Source of the DNA: Novosphingobium sp. TH158
GTDB lineage: Bacteria > Pseudomonadota > Alphaproteobacteria > Sphingomonadales > Sphingomonadaceae
DNA: 64,000 bases
Assembly (NCBI RefSeq): GCF_002855555.1
Contig: NZ_PKRT01000001.1
Location: 1,178,001-1,242,000 of the forward strand
Direction: 5' to 3'
Below the pieces are notes generated by a model. The model had not been told where the DNA came from. It saw only the letters and a list, made by a program, of their open reading frames with translations, and did no database searches. Each line of letters opens with the position of its first letter. Position 1 is the stretch's first letter. The position numbers and the translations under genes were made by a program. Positions 17,589 through 26,632 of this stretch are shown here, piece after piece.

Positions 17589-18968
17589 ATGCAACCTGCA
17601 ATAGTCCTGTTTGTCATCCTTGCGCTCGGGGGCGTGTCCTGGTGGACCGTGCGCGCCCGGGCGCAGGGCCTTTACACGGGCCGCGGCTCGCTCAAGGCCA
17701 TGCCGAATTACCACGGCTGGCACATGGCGCTGTGGGTGCTGATCCCGGCCCTGATCGGCTGGTTCGTGTGGAACGGCGTGTCCCCCGGCCTTGTCCGCTC
17801 GGCCCTGCTGGCCGATCCGGCCGCCGCGCTGCTGCCGGCCATGGACATGGAGCGCGATGCCATCGTCAACGAGGCGCTGGGCGCTGCGCGCAACAACGGC
17901 TTCGGTGCCTTCAATCCGCTTGCTGCCCAGCTCGTCGGGCCGGCGCAGGCGATCCTCACCCGGTTCGACCTGATCGGTGCGGCGCTGGTTGCCGTGCTGG
18001 CGCTTGCCGGTGGCGGTTTCGGCTATACCCGCGTGCGGGCAGACTTCCCCGCCCGCACCCGCGTGGAGCGCGGCGTGCTGCTGCTGCTGCTTGCCGCCAG
18101 CTTCGTGGCCATCCTTACCACGATCGGCATCATCGGCTCGCTGGTGTTCGAGGCGGGACTGTTCTTCTCCTTCGTCAGCCCGGTCGACTTCCTGTTCGGC
18201 ACCAACTGGAACCCCGATCCCTTCGCGCCGATAACGCCGGAACTGGGTGAAAAGCTGGGTGCTCTGCCGCTGTTCTGGGGCACGCTGTTCATCGGCGCGA
18301 TCATCGCAATGATCGTGGCCGTGCCGCTTGGCCTGATGAGCGCCATCTACCTTACGCAATATGCCAGCGCCCGCTTCCGCCGCTGGGTGAAGCCCAGCCT
18401 GGAAATCCTCGCCGGCGTGCCGACCGTGGTCTACGGCTATTTCGCGGCGCTTACCGTCGCGCCGATGATCCGCGATTTCGGCGGTGCCATCGGCATCGCC
18501 AACCCGACGACGGAAAGCGCGCTTGCCGCCGGCCTTGTCATGGGCGTGATGATCATCCCCTTCGTCTCCTCGATGGCCGACGATGCGATTGCCGCCGTGC
18601 CGCAGGCCATGCGCGATGGCAGCCTGGCCATGGGGGCGACACGTTCCGAAACGATCAAGCGGGTAATGATCCCGGCCGCCCTGCCCGGCATCGTGGCCGG
18701 CGTGATGCTGGCGATCAGCCGCGCCATCGGCGAAACGATGATCGTCTACATGGCCGCCGGCGCGGCTGCGAACCTGTCCGCCAATCCCTTCGAGGCGATG
18801 ACGACGGTGACGTACCAGATCGCCCGCCTGCTGACCGGCGACGGCGATTTCAGCCACCCCTCGACGCTTTCGGCCTTCGCCCTCGGGCTGGTCCTGTTCG
18901 TCGTCACCCTCGCGCTCAACATCATTGCCCTGCGCGTCGTGAAGCGCTTCCGGGAGGCTTATGAGTAA
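17589..18968 (+). CDS. pstC: Phosphate ABC transporter permease PstC, extended N-terminus
   Basis: Inner-membrane permease subunit that pairs with PstA. The 459-residue protein is longer than the roughly 320-residue enterobacterial form. The first 170 residues add membrane segments (MQPAIVLFVILALGGVSWWTV, WHMALWVLIPALIGWFVWNG, LIGAALVAVLALAGGGFG). The BPD_transp core contains FWGTLFIGAIIAMIVAVPLGLMSAIYL, GVPTVVYGYFAAL and the EAA loop AMRDGSLAMGATRSETIKRVMIPAALPGIVAG. Long PstC proteins are known in alphaproteobacteria. It starts six bases after pstS and overlaps pstA by eight bases. Confidence 0.95.
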   Translation: MQPAIVLFVILALGGVSWWTVRARAQGLYTGRGSLKAMPNYHGWHMALWVLIPALIGWFVWNGVSPGLVRSALLADPAAALLPAMDMERDAIVNEALGAARNNGFGAFNPLAAQLVGPAQAILTRFDLIGAALVAVLALAGGGFGYTRVRADFPARTRVERGVLLLLLAASFVAILTTIGIIGSLVFEAGLFFSFVSPVDFLFGTNWNPDPFAPITPELGEKLGALPLFWGTLFIGAIIAMIVAVPLGLMSAIYLTQYASARFRRWVKPSLEILAGVPTVVYGYFAALTVAPMIRDFGGAIGIANPTTESALAAGLVMGVMIIPFVSSMADDAIAAVPQAMRDGSLAMGATRSETIKRVMIPAALPGIVAGVMLAISRAIGETMIVYMAAGAAANLSANPFEAMTTVTYQIARLLTGDGDFSHPSTLSAFALGLVLFVVTLALNIIALRVVKRFREAYE

Positions 18969-19854
18969 CCCCGCATCCACCTGGTCGAGCCCGGAAATGG
19001 CTCGCCGCCTGCAGAAGCGCTATGCTGCCGAGCGCCGCTTCAAGGCGATGGGCATGATCGCCATCGCGCTCAGCCTGGCCTTCCTTGCCTTCCTGCTGTT
19101 CACCATGCTGCGCGATGGCATCGCCGGCCTTGACTGGGCCTTCCTGACGGGCTCGGATTCCACCGATGCGGCGAATGCCGGCATCTGGGGCGCCTTCAAG
19201 GGATCGCTGCTGACCATGGCGGTGACGCTGACGCTGTCGTTCCCGCTGGGCGTGCTGGCGGCGGTCTACCTTGAGGAATTCGCCCCGCGCAGCCGCTGGG
19301 TGGACTGGGTCGAGGTTTCGATCAACAACCTTGCCGCCGTGCCTTCGATCATCTTCGGCCTGCTGGGCCTTGCCATCTTCATCCAGGTGATGGGCATGCC
19401 CCGCTCGTCCCCGCTGGTCGGCGGCATGACGCTCTCGCTGATGACCATGCCGGTCATCGTCATCTCCGCGCGCAATGCGATCAAGGCGGTGCCGCCGTCG
19501 ATCCGCGATGCCGCGCTGGCTGTGGGGGCCAGCCCGGTACAGGCAGTGTTCCACCACGTGCTGCCGCTCGCCCTGCCGGGCATCCTCACCGGCACGATCA
19601 TCGGCATGGCCCGCGCCCTGGGCGAAACCGCACCGCTGCTGATCATCGGCATGCGCGTGTTTGCCGCGACGCCGCCCGAAGGCATCACCGATACGGCCAC
19701 GATCCTGCCCATGCAGATCTTCCTGTGGTCGGACGAGATCGACCAGGCCTTCGTCCAGAACACCTCTGCCGCCATCATCGTGCTGCTGGCCTTCCTGCTC
19801 GCGATGAACGGCCTCGCCATCTATCTTCGCAACCGCTTCGAGACACGCTGGTAA
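18961..19854 (+). CDS. pstA: Phosphate ABC transporter permease PstA
   Basis: Second permease subunit of the high-affinity phosphate transporter. The 297-residue protein has a cytoplasmic N-terminus, TM1 at about residues 32-50, and a BPD_transp core ([46 protein letters not shown]). The EAA loop [32 protein letters not shown] contacts PstB. Its ATG lies inside the end of pstC (8-base overlap). Confidence 0.95.
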   Translation: MSNPASTWSSPEMARRLQKRYAAERRFKAMGMIAIALSLAFLAFLLFTMLRDGIAGLDWAFLTGSDSTDAANAGIWGAFKGSLLTMAVTLTLSFPLGVLAAVYLEEFAPRSRWVDWVEVSINNLAAVPSIIFGLLGLAIFIQVMGMPRSSPLVGGMTLSLMTMPVIVISARNAIKAVPPSIRDAALAVGASPVQAVFHHVLPLALPGILTGTIIGMARALGETAPLLIIGMRVFAATPPEGITDTATILPMQIFLWSDEIDQAFVQNTSAAIIVLLAFLLAMNGLAIYLRNRFETRW

Positions 19855-19859
19855 ACCAC

Positions 19860-20624
19860 ATGACCGAAACCAATCGCATTTCCGCGCGCAACGTCAGCGT
19901 GTTCTATGGCGAAAAGCAGGCGATCAACGATGTCTCCATCGATATCGCCAGCGAGCACGTCACCGCCTTCATCGGCCCTTCGGGCTGCGGCAAGAGCACC
20001 TTCCTGCGCGTGCTGAACCGCATGAACGACACCATCGCCAATTGCCGGGTGACGGGCGAGATCAAGCTGGACGGCGAAGACATCTACGGCCCCTCGATGG
20101 ACGTGGTGCAGCTGCGCGCGCGCGTGGGCATGGTGTTCCAGAAGCCCAACCCCTTCCCCAAGTCGATCTACGAGAACGTCGCCTATGGCCCGCGCATCCA
20201 CGGCCTGGCCAACGGCAAGTCCGAGATGGACGCCATCGTCGAAAAGTCGCTGCGCCGCGCCGGCCTGTGGGACGAGGTGAAGGACCGTCTTTCCGACCCC
20301 GGCACCGCGCTTTCGGGCGGCCAGCAGCAGCGCCTGTGCATCGCGCGCGCCATCGCCGTCAGCCCCGAGGTGATCCTGATGGACGAGCCCTGCTCGGCGC
20401 TCGACCCCATCGCCACTGCCCGCATCGAGGAGCTGATCGACGAACTGAAGGGCCGCTATGCCATCGTCATCGTCACCCATTCGATGCAGCAGGCCGCGCG
20501 CGTTTCGCAGCGCACCGCCTTCTTCCACCTCGGCACGCTGGTCGAATACGGCCCGACCGAGCAGATCTTCACCAATCCGCGCGAAGTGCGCACCAAGGAT
20601 TACATTACCGGACGGTACGGGTAA
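19860..20624 (+). CDS. pstB: Phosphate ABC transporter ATP-binding protein PstB
   Basis: ATPase that powers PstCA. The 254-residue protein has Walker [10 protein letters not shown], the Q-loop in [21 protein letters not shown], the signature [16 protein letters not shown], Walker [14 protein letters not shown] and the H-loop [12 protein letters not shown]. The [15 protein letters not shown] stretch is specific to PstB. The ATG at 19860 lies five bases after pstA and gives the standard length. Confidence 0.97.
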   Translation: MTETNRISARNVSVFYGEKQAINDVSIDIASEHVTAFIGPSGCGKSTFLRVLNRMNDTIANCRVTGEIKLDGEDIYGPSMDVVQLRARVGMVFQKPNPFPKSIYENVAYGPRIHGLANGKSEMDAIVEKSLRRAGLWDEVKDRLSDPGTALSGGQQQRLCIARAIAVSPEVILMDEPCSALDPIATARIEELIDELKGRYAIVIVTHSMQQAARVSQRTAFFHLGTLVEYGPTEQIFTNPREVRTKDYITGRYG

Positions 20625-20635
20625 GGAATTCGGAT

Positions 20636-21331
20636 ATGGCCGAACATACAGTCAAGGCTTTCGACATCGAGATCGGACAGCTGCGCGGGCTGATCGCGGA
20701 AATGGGCGGCATTGCCGAAGCGATGATCCGCGATGCGGTCGATGCCCTCGCCCGGCTCGATGAGGTCAAGGCGCGCGAGGTGATCGCCACCGACGCCAGG
20801 CTCGACGCGCTTGAGGCAGAGGTCGATCGCCAGGCCATCCGGATCATCGCCCTGCGCGCGCCGATGGCGGACGACCTGCGCGACGTGATTGCCGCTCTCA
20901 AGATTTCGGGCGTGGTCGAACGCATCGGCGACTATGCCAAGAACATCGCCAAGCGCGTGGGCGACGTTGAGGAAGGGCGCAAGAAGATCGGCCCGCTGAC
21001 GCTGGTTCCCGCCATGGCCGAGATCGCCCAGGGCATGGTCCGCGACGTGCTCAATGCCTATGGCGCGCGCGATTCCGAACTCGCCATCGAAGTGATCAAG
21101 CGCGACGAAAAGCTGGACAACTTCTACGACAGCCTGTTCCGCAACCTCGTCAGTCACATGATGGAAAGCCCGTCCACCATCTCCAGCGTCGCGCAGCTGC
21201 TGTTTGTTGCCCGCAACCTTGAGCGGATCGGCGACCATGCCACCAACGTCGCCGAAATGGTCTACTTCGCCGCGACGGGCCTCTATTATTCCGACCGCGA
21301 ACAGCCGGGCGGCGGGGAAAAGGTGATCTGA
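20636..21331 (+). CDS. phoU: Phosphate signalling complex protein PhoU
   Basis: PhoU links PstSCAB activity to PhoR and represses the Pho response when phosphate is sufficient. The 231-residue all-helical protein contains two PhoU repeats, each with the metal-binding pattern: ISGVVERIGDYAKNIA in the first and RNLERIGDHATNVAEMVYF in the second. It lies 11 bases after pstB and its TGA overlaps the phoB ATG by one base. Confidence 0.96.
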   Translation: MAEHTVKAFDIEIGQLRGLIAEMGGIAEAMIRDAVDALARLDEVKAREVIATDARLDALEAEVDRQAIRIIALRAPMADDLRDVIAALKISGVVERIGDYAKNIAKRVGDVEEGRKKIGPLTLVPAMAEIAQGMVRDVLNAYGARDSELAIEVIKRDEKLDNFYDSLFRNLVSHMMESPSTISSVAQLLFVARNLERIGDHATNVAEMVYFAATGLYYSDREQPGGGEKVI

Positions 21332-22014
21332 TGCAAGCCTCGGTCCTCATCGTCGAGGATGATGCCGCCCTCTCCGAGCTGCTGGTCTGGCACTTCGCCA
21401 ACGAAGGCTGCAAGGTTCGCCAGACCGCCGATGGCGAGGAAGCGCTGGACCTTGTCCGCGAGGAACTGCCCGACCTCATCGTGCTTGACTGGATGATCGA
21501 GAACGTGCCGGGGATCGAAGTCTGCCGCCAGCTTCGCAAGGCGAAGGAAAGCGCGCAGGTTCCCGTGATCATGCTCACCGCGCGCGGGCAGGAGGAGGAC
21601 CGCATCCGCGGCCTCAAGACCGGTGCCGACGATTACGTGACCAAGCCCTTCTCCCCCCGCGAGCTGCTCGCCCGGGCCGAGGCGCTGCTGCGCCGCAGCC
21701 GACCGGCGCTGACCGGCGCGGTTCTGGTTCACGACGATCTCGAGCTTGATCCCGTGGCCCACCGCGTCCGCCGCGGCGGGGAATCGCTGCACCTTGGCCC
21801 CACGGAATTCCGCCTGCTGCGCCACTTCATGGAGCGCCCGGGCCGCGTCCATTCGCGCGCCCAACTGCTCGACGCCGTCTGGGGCCAGGATGCCGAGATC
21901 GACGAGCGCACGGTGGACGTCCACATCCGCCGCCTGCGGCTTGCCATCACCAAGGACGGGCAGAGCGACCCGATCCGCACCATACGCTCGGCCGGATACG
22001 CGCTGGGCGACTGA
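21331..22014 (+). CDS. phoB: Phosphate regulon response regulator PhoB
   Basis: OmpR-type response regulator that binds Pho boxes when phosphorylated by PhoR. The 227-residue protein has the receiver domain with acidic pair EDD (9-11), phospho-accepting Asp53 in VLDWMIENVPG and lysine in DDYVTKPFSPRELLAR. A winged-helix domain follows (HLGPTEFRLLRHFMERPGRVHSRAQLLDAVWG, then RTVDVHIRRLR). It closes the phosphate module. The next element, 15 bases later, is a 17-base repeat matching the tRNA-Sec 3' end. Confidence 0.96.
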   Translation: MQASVLIVEDDAALSELLVWHFANEGCKVRQTADGEEALDLVREELPDLIVLDWMIENVPGIEVCRQLRKAKESAQVPVIMLTARGQEEDRIRGLKTGADDYVTKPFSPRELLARAEALLRRSRPALTGAVLVHDDLELDPVAHRVRRGGESLHLGPTEFRLLRHFMERPGRVHSRAQLLDAVWGQDAEIDERTVDVHIRRLRLAITKDGQSDPIRTIRSAGYALGD

Positions 22015-22029
22015 CACAGGGTTTGCAGG

Positions 22030-22046
22030 GTTTGGCGGAAGAGGCA
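22030..22046. repeat. Distal att-like copy of the tRNA-Sec 3' end
   Basis: GTTTGGCGGAAGAGGCA, identical to 23164-23180. On the minus strand it reads TGCCTCTTCCGCCAAAC, meaning the last acceptor bases plus CCA of the tRNA. It starts 15 bases after the phoB stop and is immediately preceded by a partial tandem duplication (CAGGGTTTG twice, 22018-22035). Confidence 0.8.
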
Positions 22047-22313
22047 CCCATCAAGCTTCCCTTGCGCGACTGCGACATGATGCGCGGAGTGATCGCTGCT
22101 ACCTTCCGCCGATAAGCGAGCGCCACCAATTGAAGGCGCACCTTGGCTTTTTGACGGATACCTGAACCTCAGGGCTTTTTCGGCTCGATGCCTTCCGCCT
22201 ATTGAACCCCAACCCGACGCAAGTGCGGCAGAACCATTTCGGTAGCAATGGACGTTGACCTCTTCAGCGCGCGAATGGAATCGAAAGGTGAACGATACGC
22301 AACAGGACCACAC

Positions 22314-23015
22314 ATGAAAATTGCACTTACTCTGGCCGCATGCTGCGCACTTACGGCAAATTCGCCTGCGTTTGCGAAGAACGAATGGTATGTCGAACAA
22401 GGCGTTTCCGGAATCTCATTCCAAAGCAGCTCAGATACGACCGATGGCGGTGCGGCCTTTGGGGGCGGCGGAACTGTCGTTGATCCGAAAGTTAACGCCA
22501 AGCCCTTGGTGTCGATCGGCTTCGGTCGTGAGTTTGGCAGGCATCTCTCCGTAGGAATTAGCTACGAGACTGTCGACAGTGCGGCCTCCTACCGTGCTAA
22601 CTATAAAAACGTAAGTAATCCGTCTTACTTTGGGGGCAGGACGAACACTGACGCCTTCATGCTGACTGCTCGTTATAGCTTGCCGATTGGCGGTGATCGG
22701 TCTGCTTGGGATGCTTCTGTCGCGACAGGAGCCGGACTTGCCCATAACACTTTCAAGAACATCACCGAGGGGAATGCCCCCGGTAAAGCGACCTTCCTTC
22801 TTGATCCCGGTAGCAAGGACAACTTTGCTTGGCACGTTTCTGGTCGTCTGAGCTACCGGGTACGCCCGAACGTCGCAATTTTTGGGGAAGCCCGTTATGT
22901 TGACCTCGGGACCTTCACCACTGGCACATCAAGAACCCCGGGCGGTACCATTGGTGCCTACCAGTTCAACGCACACGGTATTACGTATGGAGCCGGTCTA
23001 CGCTTGAAGCTGTGA
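22314..23015 (+). CDS. Outer-membrane beta-barrel protein, low-GC cargo gene
   Basis: A 233-residue exported protein. The signal peptide is MKIALTLAACCALTANSPAFA with cleavage probably before KNEWYVEQG. The rest alternates polar and hydrophobic residues in strands (KPLVSIGFGREFGRHLSVGISYETVD, AFMLTARYSLPIGG, AWHVSGRLSYRVRPNVAIFGEARYVD, then ITYGAGLRLKL), as in small 8-stranded barrels of the OmpA/OmpW/Omp25 type. The ATG at 22314 has AGGA six bases upstream. Codon use differs from the neighbours, with many A/T-ending codons (for example the stretch encoding ANYKNVSNPSYF), suggesting transfer. It is the only cargo of the candidate island. Specific function unknown. Confidence 0.8.
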   Translation: MKIALTLAACCALTANSPAFAKNEWYVEQGVSGISFQSSSDTTDGGAAFGGGGTVVDPKVNAKPLVSIGFGREFGRHLSVGISYETVDSAASYRANYKNVSNPSYFGGRTNTDAFMLTARYSLPIGGDRSAWDASVATGAGLAHNTFKNITEGNAPGKATFLLDPGSKDNFAWHVSGRLSYRVRPNVAIFGEARYVDLGTFTTGTSRTPGGTIGAYQFNAHGITYGAGLRLKL

Positions 23016-23056
23016 CAACCCGGTTCACTTAACTCGGAGTTGTACAGGAGCATGCA

Positions 23057-23076
23057 GCGCGGGACTCGTCCCGCGC
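23057..23076 (+). terminator. Perfect hairpin downstream of the barrel-protein gene
   Basis: GCGCGGGA (23057-23064) and TCCCGCGC (23069-23076) form a perfect 8-base-pair stem with a CTCG loop, 42 bases after the stop at 23015. No long T run follows (CTTGTCTGG), so its strength as an intrinsic terminator is uncertain. Confidence 0.55.
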
Positions 23077-23163
23077 CTTGTCTGGCCTATGTTTTGCGTG
23101 ACCCGTACCGCGTTGCGCAACATTTCATAGGATACAGGTCGAGAAAGGAACCGTGAAACCGGT

Positions 23164-23180
23164 GTTTGGCGGAAGAGGCA
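23164..23180. repeat. Proximal att-like repeat overlapping the tRNA-Sec 3' end
   Basis: Second perfect copy of GTTTGGCGGAAGAGGCA. It covers the CCA end, discriminator base and 3' acceptor strand of the tRNA-Sec gene plus three bases beyond, which is the usual location of attB/attR sites of tRNA-targeting integrases. Confidence 0.8.
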
Positions 23181-23262
23181 GGAGTCGAACCTGCCGGAGA
23201 CGCTCTCAGCGCCTCCCAACGGATTTGAAGTCCGCGCACCCCACCGGGGACGTTTCTCTTCC
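23167..23262 (-). tRNA. selC: tRNA-Sec (anticodon TCA)
   Basis: Read on the minus strand from 23262, the 96-base gene starts GGAAGAG, pairing with CTCTTCC at the 3' end before G-CCA (CCA encoded). The anticodon arm reads GCGGACTTCAAATCCG with anticodon TCA, which reads UGA. A long variable arm (GGAGGCGCTGAGAGCGTCTCC) and T arm GCAGGTTCGACTCCTGC follow. The TCA anticodon, long variable arm and overall length match bacterial selenocysteine tRNA. It implies selenoprotein synthesis, but selA, selB and selD are not in this window, and no in-frame UGA selenoprotein was noticed here. Confidence 0.93.
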
Positions 23263-23321
23263 GCGCCGGGGAATGGCGCGGGGCAGAGCGAATGTCCAGC
23301 GGGTTGCGCGGCTCGGCCGGC

Positions 23322-24818
23322 TTACGCCAGCGCCTTCTTCAGCAGTTCGTTGACCACCTGCGGGTTGCCCTTGCCCTGCATGGCCTTCATCGTCTGGCCG
23401 ACGAAGAAGCCGAACAGTGCTTCCTTGCCGCCCTTGTACTGCTCCACCTTGTCGGCATTGTCGGCAAGGACCTTGGCGACGACCGCTTCGATGGCGCCGG
23501 TATCGCTTTCCTGCTTCAGCCCTTCGCGCTCGACGATGACCTTCGCGCCATCACCGGTTTCAAGCATCTTCTCGAGCACCTGCTTGGCGATCGAACCGGA
23601 AATCGTGCCATCTGCGATGAGCGCCAGCAGCTCTGCGGCGGCTTCGTGGCTCACGGGGCTGTCCTCTAGGCTCTTGCCCAGCTTGTTGAGCGCACCGAAG
23701 AATTCCGAGATCAGCCAGTTGGCCGCCTGCTTGGCAACATCGGCCTCGCTCTTGCCGGCTGCCTTGGCAGTTTCGGCAAGCAGTGCCTCGAACCAGCGCG
23801 CGGTTTCCACCTCGGCGGTCAGGACACCGGCGTTGTAGGGCGAGAGGCCCAGCGCATTCTCATAACGATGGCGCTTGGCGTCGGGCAGTTCCGGCAGGCT
23901 GGCGCGGCATTCCTCGAGGAAGGCATCGTCCAGTTCCAGCGGCAGCAGGTCGGGATCGGGGAAATAGCGGTAATCGTGCGCGTCTTCCTTCGACCGCATG
24001 GAGCGGGTGGTGCCGCTGTCGGGATCGAACAGGCGGGTTTCCTGCACCACGGTGCCGCCGCCCTCGATCACGTCGACCTGGCGGTTCGCCTCGTACTCGA
24101 TGGCCTGCATGACAAAGCGCACTGAATTGACGTTCTTGGTCTCGGTACGCGTGCCGAATTCATCGCCCGGCTTGCGCACCGAAACGTTGACGTCGGCGCG
24201 CATCGAGCCCTGGTCCATGTTGCCGTCGCACGATCCGACATAGCGCAGGATCGTCCGCAGCTTGGAAAGGTAGGCCCCCGCCTCTGCCGGCGAGCGCATG
24301 TCGGGCCGGCTGACGATTTCCATCAGCGCCACGCCCGAACGGTTGAGATCGACGTAGGACATGGTCGGGTGCTGATCGTGCATCAGCTTGCCCGCGTCCT
24401 GTTCGACGTGGATGCGCTCGATGCCGATGGTCTTGACCTCGGCCTCGGGATTCTTGTCATCCAGGCTGATCTCGATGTGCCCCTCGCCCACCAGCGGGTG
24501 GTAAAGCTGGCTGATCTGGTAGCCCTGCGGCAGATCGGCATAGAAGTAGTTCTTGCGGTCGAACCGCGACCACTTGTTGATCTGCGCCTCGATCGCCATG
24601 CCGGTGCGCACCGCCTGGCGGATGCACTCGCGGTTGGGCACGGGCAGCATGCCGGGCATGGCGGCATCGACAAGGGAAACCTGGCTGTTCGGCTCGGCCC
24701 CGAAAGCGGTCGCCGCGCCCGAAAACAGCTTGGAATTCGACGTAACCTGCGCGTGGACTTCAAGGCCGATCACGACCTCCCATTCGCCCGTTGCGCCCTG
24801 GATGCGATAGGTGCTCAT
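23322..24818 (-). CDS. gatB: Asp-tRNA(Asn)/Glu-tRNA(Gln) amidotransferase subunit B
   Basis: GatB binds the misacylated tRNA and activates its side chain with ATP, receiving ammonia from GatA. The 498-residue protein begins with the conserved [15 protein letters not shown], then [38 protein letters not shown] and [17 protein letters not shown]. The C-terminal tail domain (residues ~350-498) ends in [16 protein letters not shown], typical of the GatB/YqeY fold. It starts one base after the gatA stop, within gatCAB. Confidence 0.97.
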   Translation of the reverse strand: MSTYRIQGATGEWEVVIGLEVHAQVTSNSKLFSGAATAFGAEPNSQVSLVDAAMPGMLPVPNRECIRQAVRTGMAIEAQINKWSRFDRKNYFYADLPQGYQISQLYHPLVGEGHIEISLDDKNPEAEVKTIGIERIHVEQDAGKLMHDQHPTMSYVDLNRSGVALMEIVSRPDMRSPAEAGAYLSKLRTILRYVGSCDGNMDQGSMRADVNVSVRKPGDEFGTRTETKNVNSVRFVMQAIEYEANRQVDVIEGGGTVVQETRLFDPDSGTTRSMRSKEDAHDYRYFPDPDLLPLELDDAFLEECRASLPELPDAKRHRYENALGLSPYNAGVLTAEVETARWFEALLAETAKAAGKSEADVAKQAANWLISEFFGALNKLGKSLEDSPVSHEAAAELLALIADGTISGSIAKQVLEKMLETGDGAKVIVEREGLKQESDTGAIEAVVAKVLADNADKVEQYKGGKEALFGFFVGQTMKAMQGKGNPQVVNELLKKALA

Positions 24819-24819
24819 A

Positions 24820-26304
24820 TTACCACCACTTCTCCGGCTTAGCCGAGAACTGCGCCCGCTGCTCGATGGCGAGGCCGGCGTTCAGCACGCCCTGCTCGTC
24901 GAAGGCCTTGCCGACGATCTGCAGGCCGAGGGGCAGCCCCTCGCGGTTGAGACCGGCAGGAACGCTCATTGCGGGCAAGCCGGCAAGGCTGGCCGGCACG
25001 GCGAAAACGTCGTTCAGGTACATCGACAGCGGATCGCTCGTCTTCTCGCCAAGGCCGAAGGCGGCGGTCGGCGCGGTCGGGGCGAGGATCACGTCGCACT
25101 GGGTGAAGGCCTGCGCGAAATCGCGGGCGATCAGGGTGCGGACCTTCTGCGCCTGGGTGTAATAGGCATCGTAGTAGCCGGCCGAGAGCACATAGGTGCC
25201 GATCAGAATGCGGCGCTTCACCTCCGGCCCGAAACCGGCGGCGCGGGTGGCGGCATACATGTCGTGCAGGCCGGCACCATCAGGCAGGTCGCGCAGGCCG
25301 TACCGCACGCCATCATAGCGGGCGAGGTTTGACGAGGCTTCGGCCGGGGCGACGATGTAGTAGGCAGGCAGGGCATACTTGGTATGCGGCAGCGAGACAT
25401 CGACGATCTCGGCCCCGGCATCCTTCAGCCAGGCGATGCCCTGGTCCCAGCTGGCGGCAACGTCGGCGTCCATGCCATCCATGCGGTATTCGCGCGGCAC
25501 GCCCACCTTCTTGCCGCGCAGGTCGGCGGAAAGGCCCGCTTCCCATTCGGGAACCGGCAGGTTGAGGCTGGTGGAATCCTTCGGATCGAAGCCGGCCATC
25601 GCTTCCAGCATGATCGCGCAGTCGCGCACGTCGCGCGCCATCGGGCCGGCCTGGTCAAGCGAGCTGGCGAAGGCGACGATGCCCCAGCGCGAGCAGCGGC
25701 CGTAAGTCGGCTTGATGCCGGAAATGCCGGTGAAGGCGGCGGGCTGGCGGATCGAGCCGCCGGTATCGGTGCCGGTTGCCGCCGGGCAGAGGCGGGCCGA
25801 AACCGCGGCGGAGGAACCGCCCGAGCTGCCGCCCGGGGCCATCGCCGCATTGCCGCCATCGTTGCGCCGCCAGGGCGAGATGACATTGCCGAAATAGCTC
25901 GTCTCGTTGGATGAGCCCATGGCGAACTGGTCAAGGTTCAGCTTGCCCAGCATCCCCGCGCCGGCATCCCACAGCTTCTGGCTGACGCTGCTTTCGTATT
26001 CGGGGGTGAACCCTTCGAGGATGTGGCTGGCCGCGGTGGTCTGCACGCCCTTCGTGGCGAACAGGTCCTTCATGCCGATCGGCACGCCGCCCATCTTGCC
26101 GAGCGGCTGGCCGGCAGCGCGGCGCGCGTCGGTAGCCTTCGCGGCTTCGACCGCGAGTTCCGGCGTGGCGACGATGAAGGCGTTGAGCGCCCCTGCGGCG
26201 GCAACGTTGGCGTTGAACGCCTCGGCCACTTCGACGGCGGTGAAATCGCCGGCGGCCACGCCATCACGGATCGCGGCGACGCCAAGTTCGGTAAGGTCAG
26301 TCAT
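24820..26304 (-). CDS. gatA: Asp-tRNA(Asn)/Glu-tRNA(Gln) amidotransferase subunit A
   Basis: GatA is the amidase that releases ammonia from glutamine for transamidation of Asp-tRNA(Asn) or Glu-tRNA(Gln). The 494-residue protein has the amidase-signature Ser-cisSer-Lys triad: the lysine in [10 protein letters not shown] and the serine-rich [37 protein letters not shown]. Its ATG overlaps the gatC stop by one base. Together with gatB and gatC it suggests the organism relies on indirect charging for at least one amide aminoacyl-tRNA. Confidence 0.97.
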   Translation of the reverse strand: MTDLTELGVAAIRDGVAAGDFTAVEVAEAFNANVAAAGALNAFIVATPELAVEAAKATDARRAAGQPLGKMGGVPIGMKDLFATKGVQTTAASHILEGFTPEYESSVSQKLWDAGAGMLGKLNLDQFAMGSSNETSYFGNVISPWRRNDGGNAAMAPGGSSGGSSAAVSARLCPAATGTDTGGSIRQPAAFTGISGIKPTYGRCSRWGIVAFASSLDQAGPMARDVRDCAIMLEAMAGFDPKDSTSLNLPVPEWEAGLSADLRGKKVGVPREYRMDGMDADVAASWDQGIAWLKDAGAEIVDVSLPHTKYALPAYYIVAPAEASSNLARYDGVRYGLRDLPDGAGLHDMYAATRAAGFGPEVKRRILIGTYVLSAGYYDAYYTQAQKVRTLIARDFAQAFTQCDVILAPTAPTAAFGLGEKTSDPLSMYLNDVFAVPASLAGLPAMSVPAGLNREGLPLGLQIVGKAFDEQGVLNAGLAIEQRAQFSAKPEKWW

Positions 26305-26606
26305 TATTCGATCACCTTGGGCACGCCGAAGAACCCGTGTTCGGCTGCCGGGGCATTGGCCAGCACCGCATCGCGCACGCCGCCGCCGGTCAGCGGATCG
26401 GCGTTCACCACGTCATCGCGCAAGCGCAGCGTGTTGGGGATCACCGCCGTCATCGGCTCGACCCCGGAAACATCGACTTCACCGAGCTGTTCGACCCAGG
26501 CCAGGATGCCGTTAAGCTCGGGCACCATGGCCTCAAGCTCTGCTTCGGAAACCTTCAGGCGGGCCAAAGCGGCGATCTTGGCCACCGTGGCAGTATCGAC
26601 CGACAT
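26304..26606 (-). CDS. gatC: Asp-tRNA(Asn)/Glu-tRNA(Gln) amidotransferase subunit C
   Basis: GatC (100 residues) wraps around and stabilises GatA and GatB. It shows the family pattern: [45 protein letters not shown] at the N-terminus, then [41 protein letters not shown] at the end. It heads the gatCAB operon; the FKBP gene upstream lies 26 bases away in the same direction and may be co-transcribed. Confidence 0.96.
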   Translation of the reverse strand: MSVDTATVAKIAALARLKVSEAELEAMVPELNGILAWVEQLGEVDVSGVEPMTAVIPNTLRLRDDVVNADPLTGGGVRDAVLANAPAAEHGFFGVPKVIE

Positions 26607-26632
26607 GGACGCGTACTCCGTTCAGGAAAGGA

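Larger units (their letters stand above)
22030..23180. mobile_element. Candidate small genomic island inserted at the 3' end of tRNA-Sec
   Basis: The segment is bounded by two perfect 17-base direct repeats (22030-22046 and 23164-23180), the second being the 3' end of the tRNA-Sec gene. It contains one gene (22314-23015) whose base composition is clearly lower in G+C than the surroundings: 29 of 60 G/C at 22561-22620 against 41 of 60 at 20101-20160 in pstB. This is the pattern left by site-specific integration into a tRNA 3' end. No integrase gene is visible, so this would be a remnant or an element mobilised in trans. The flanking stretches 22047-22313 and 23016-23163 show no other convincing gene. 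Confidence 0.65.

Noticed and set aside
16488..18980. Long open frame (830 codons) on the minus strand opposite pstS-pstC
   Set aside because: It is a high-GC shadow of the pst genes: rich in H, G, R, D and Q, with no domain, while the plus strand encodes clear PstS and PstC motifs.
21947..22141. Integrase remnant on the minus strand beside the outer repeat
   Set aside because: The 64-codon frame shows no integrase catalytic residues and runs into the end of phoB.
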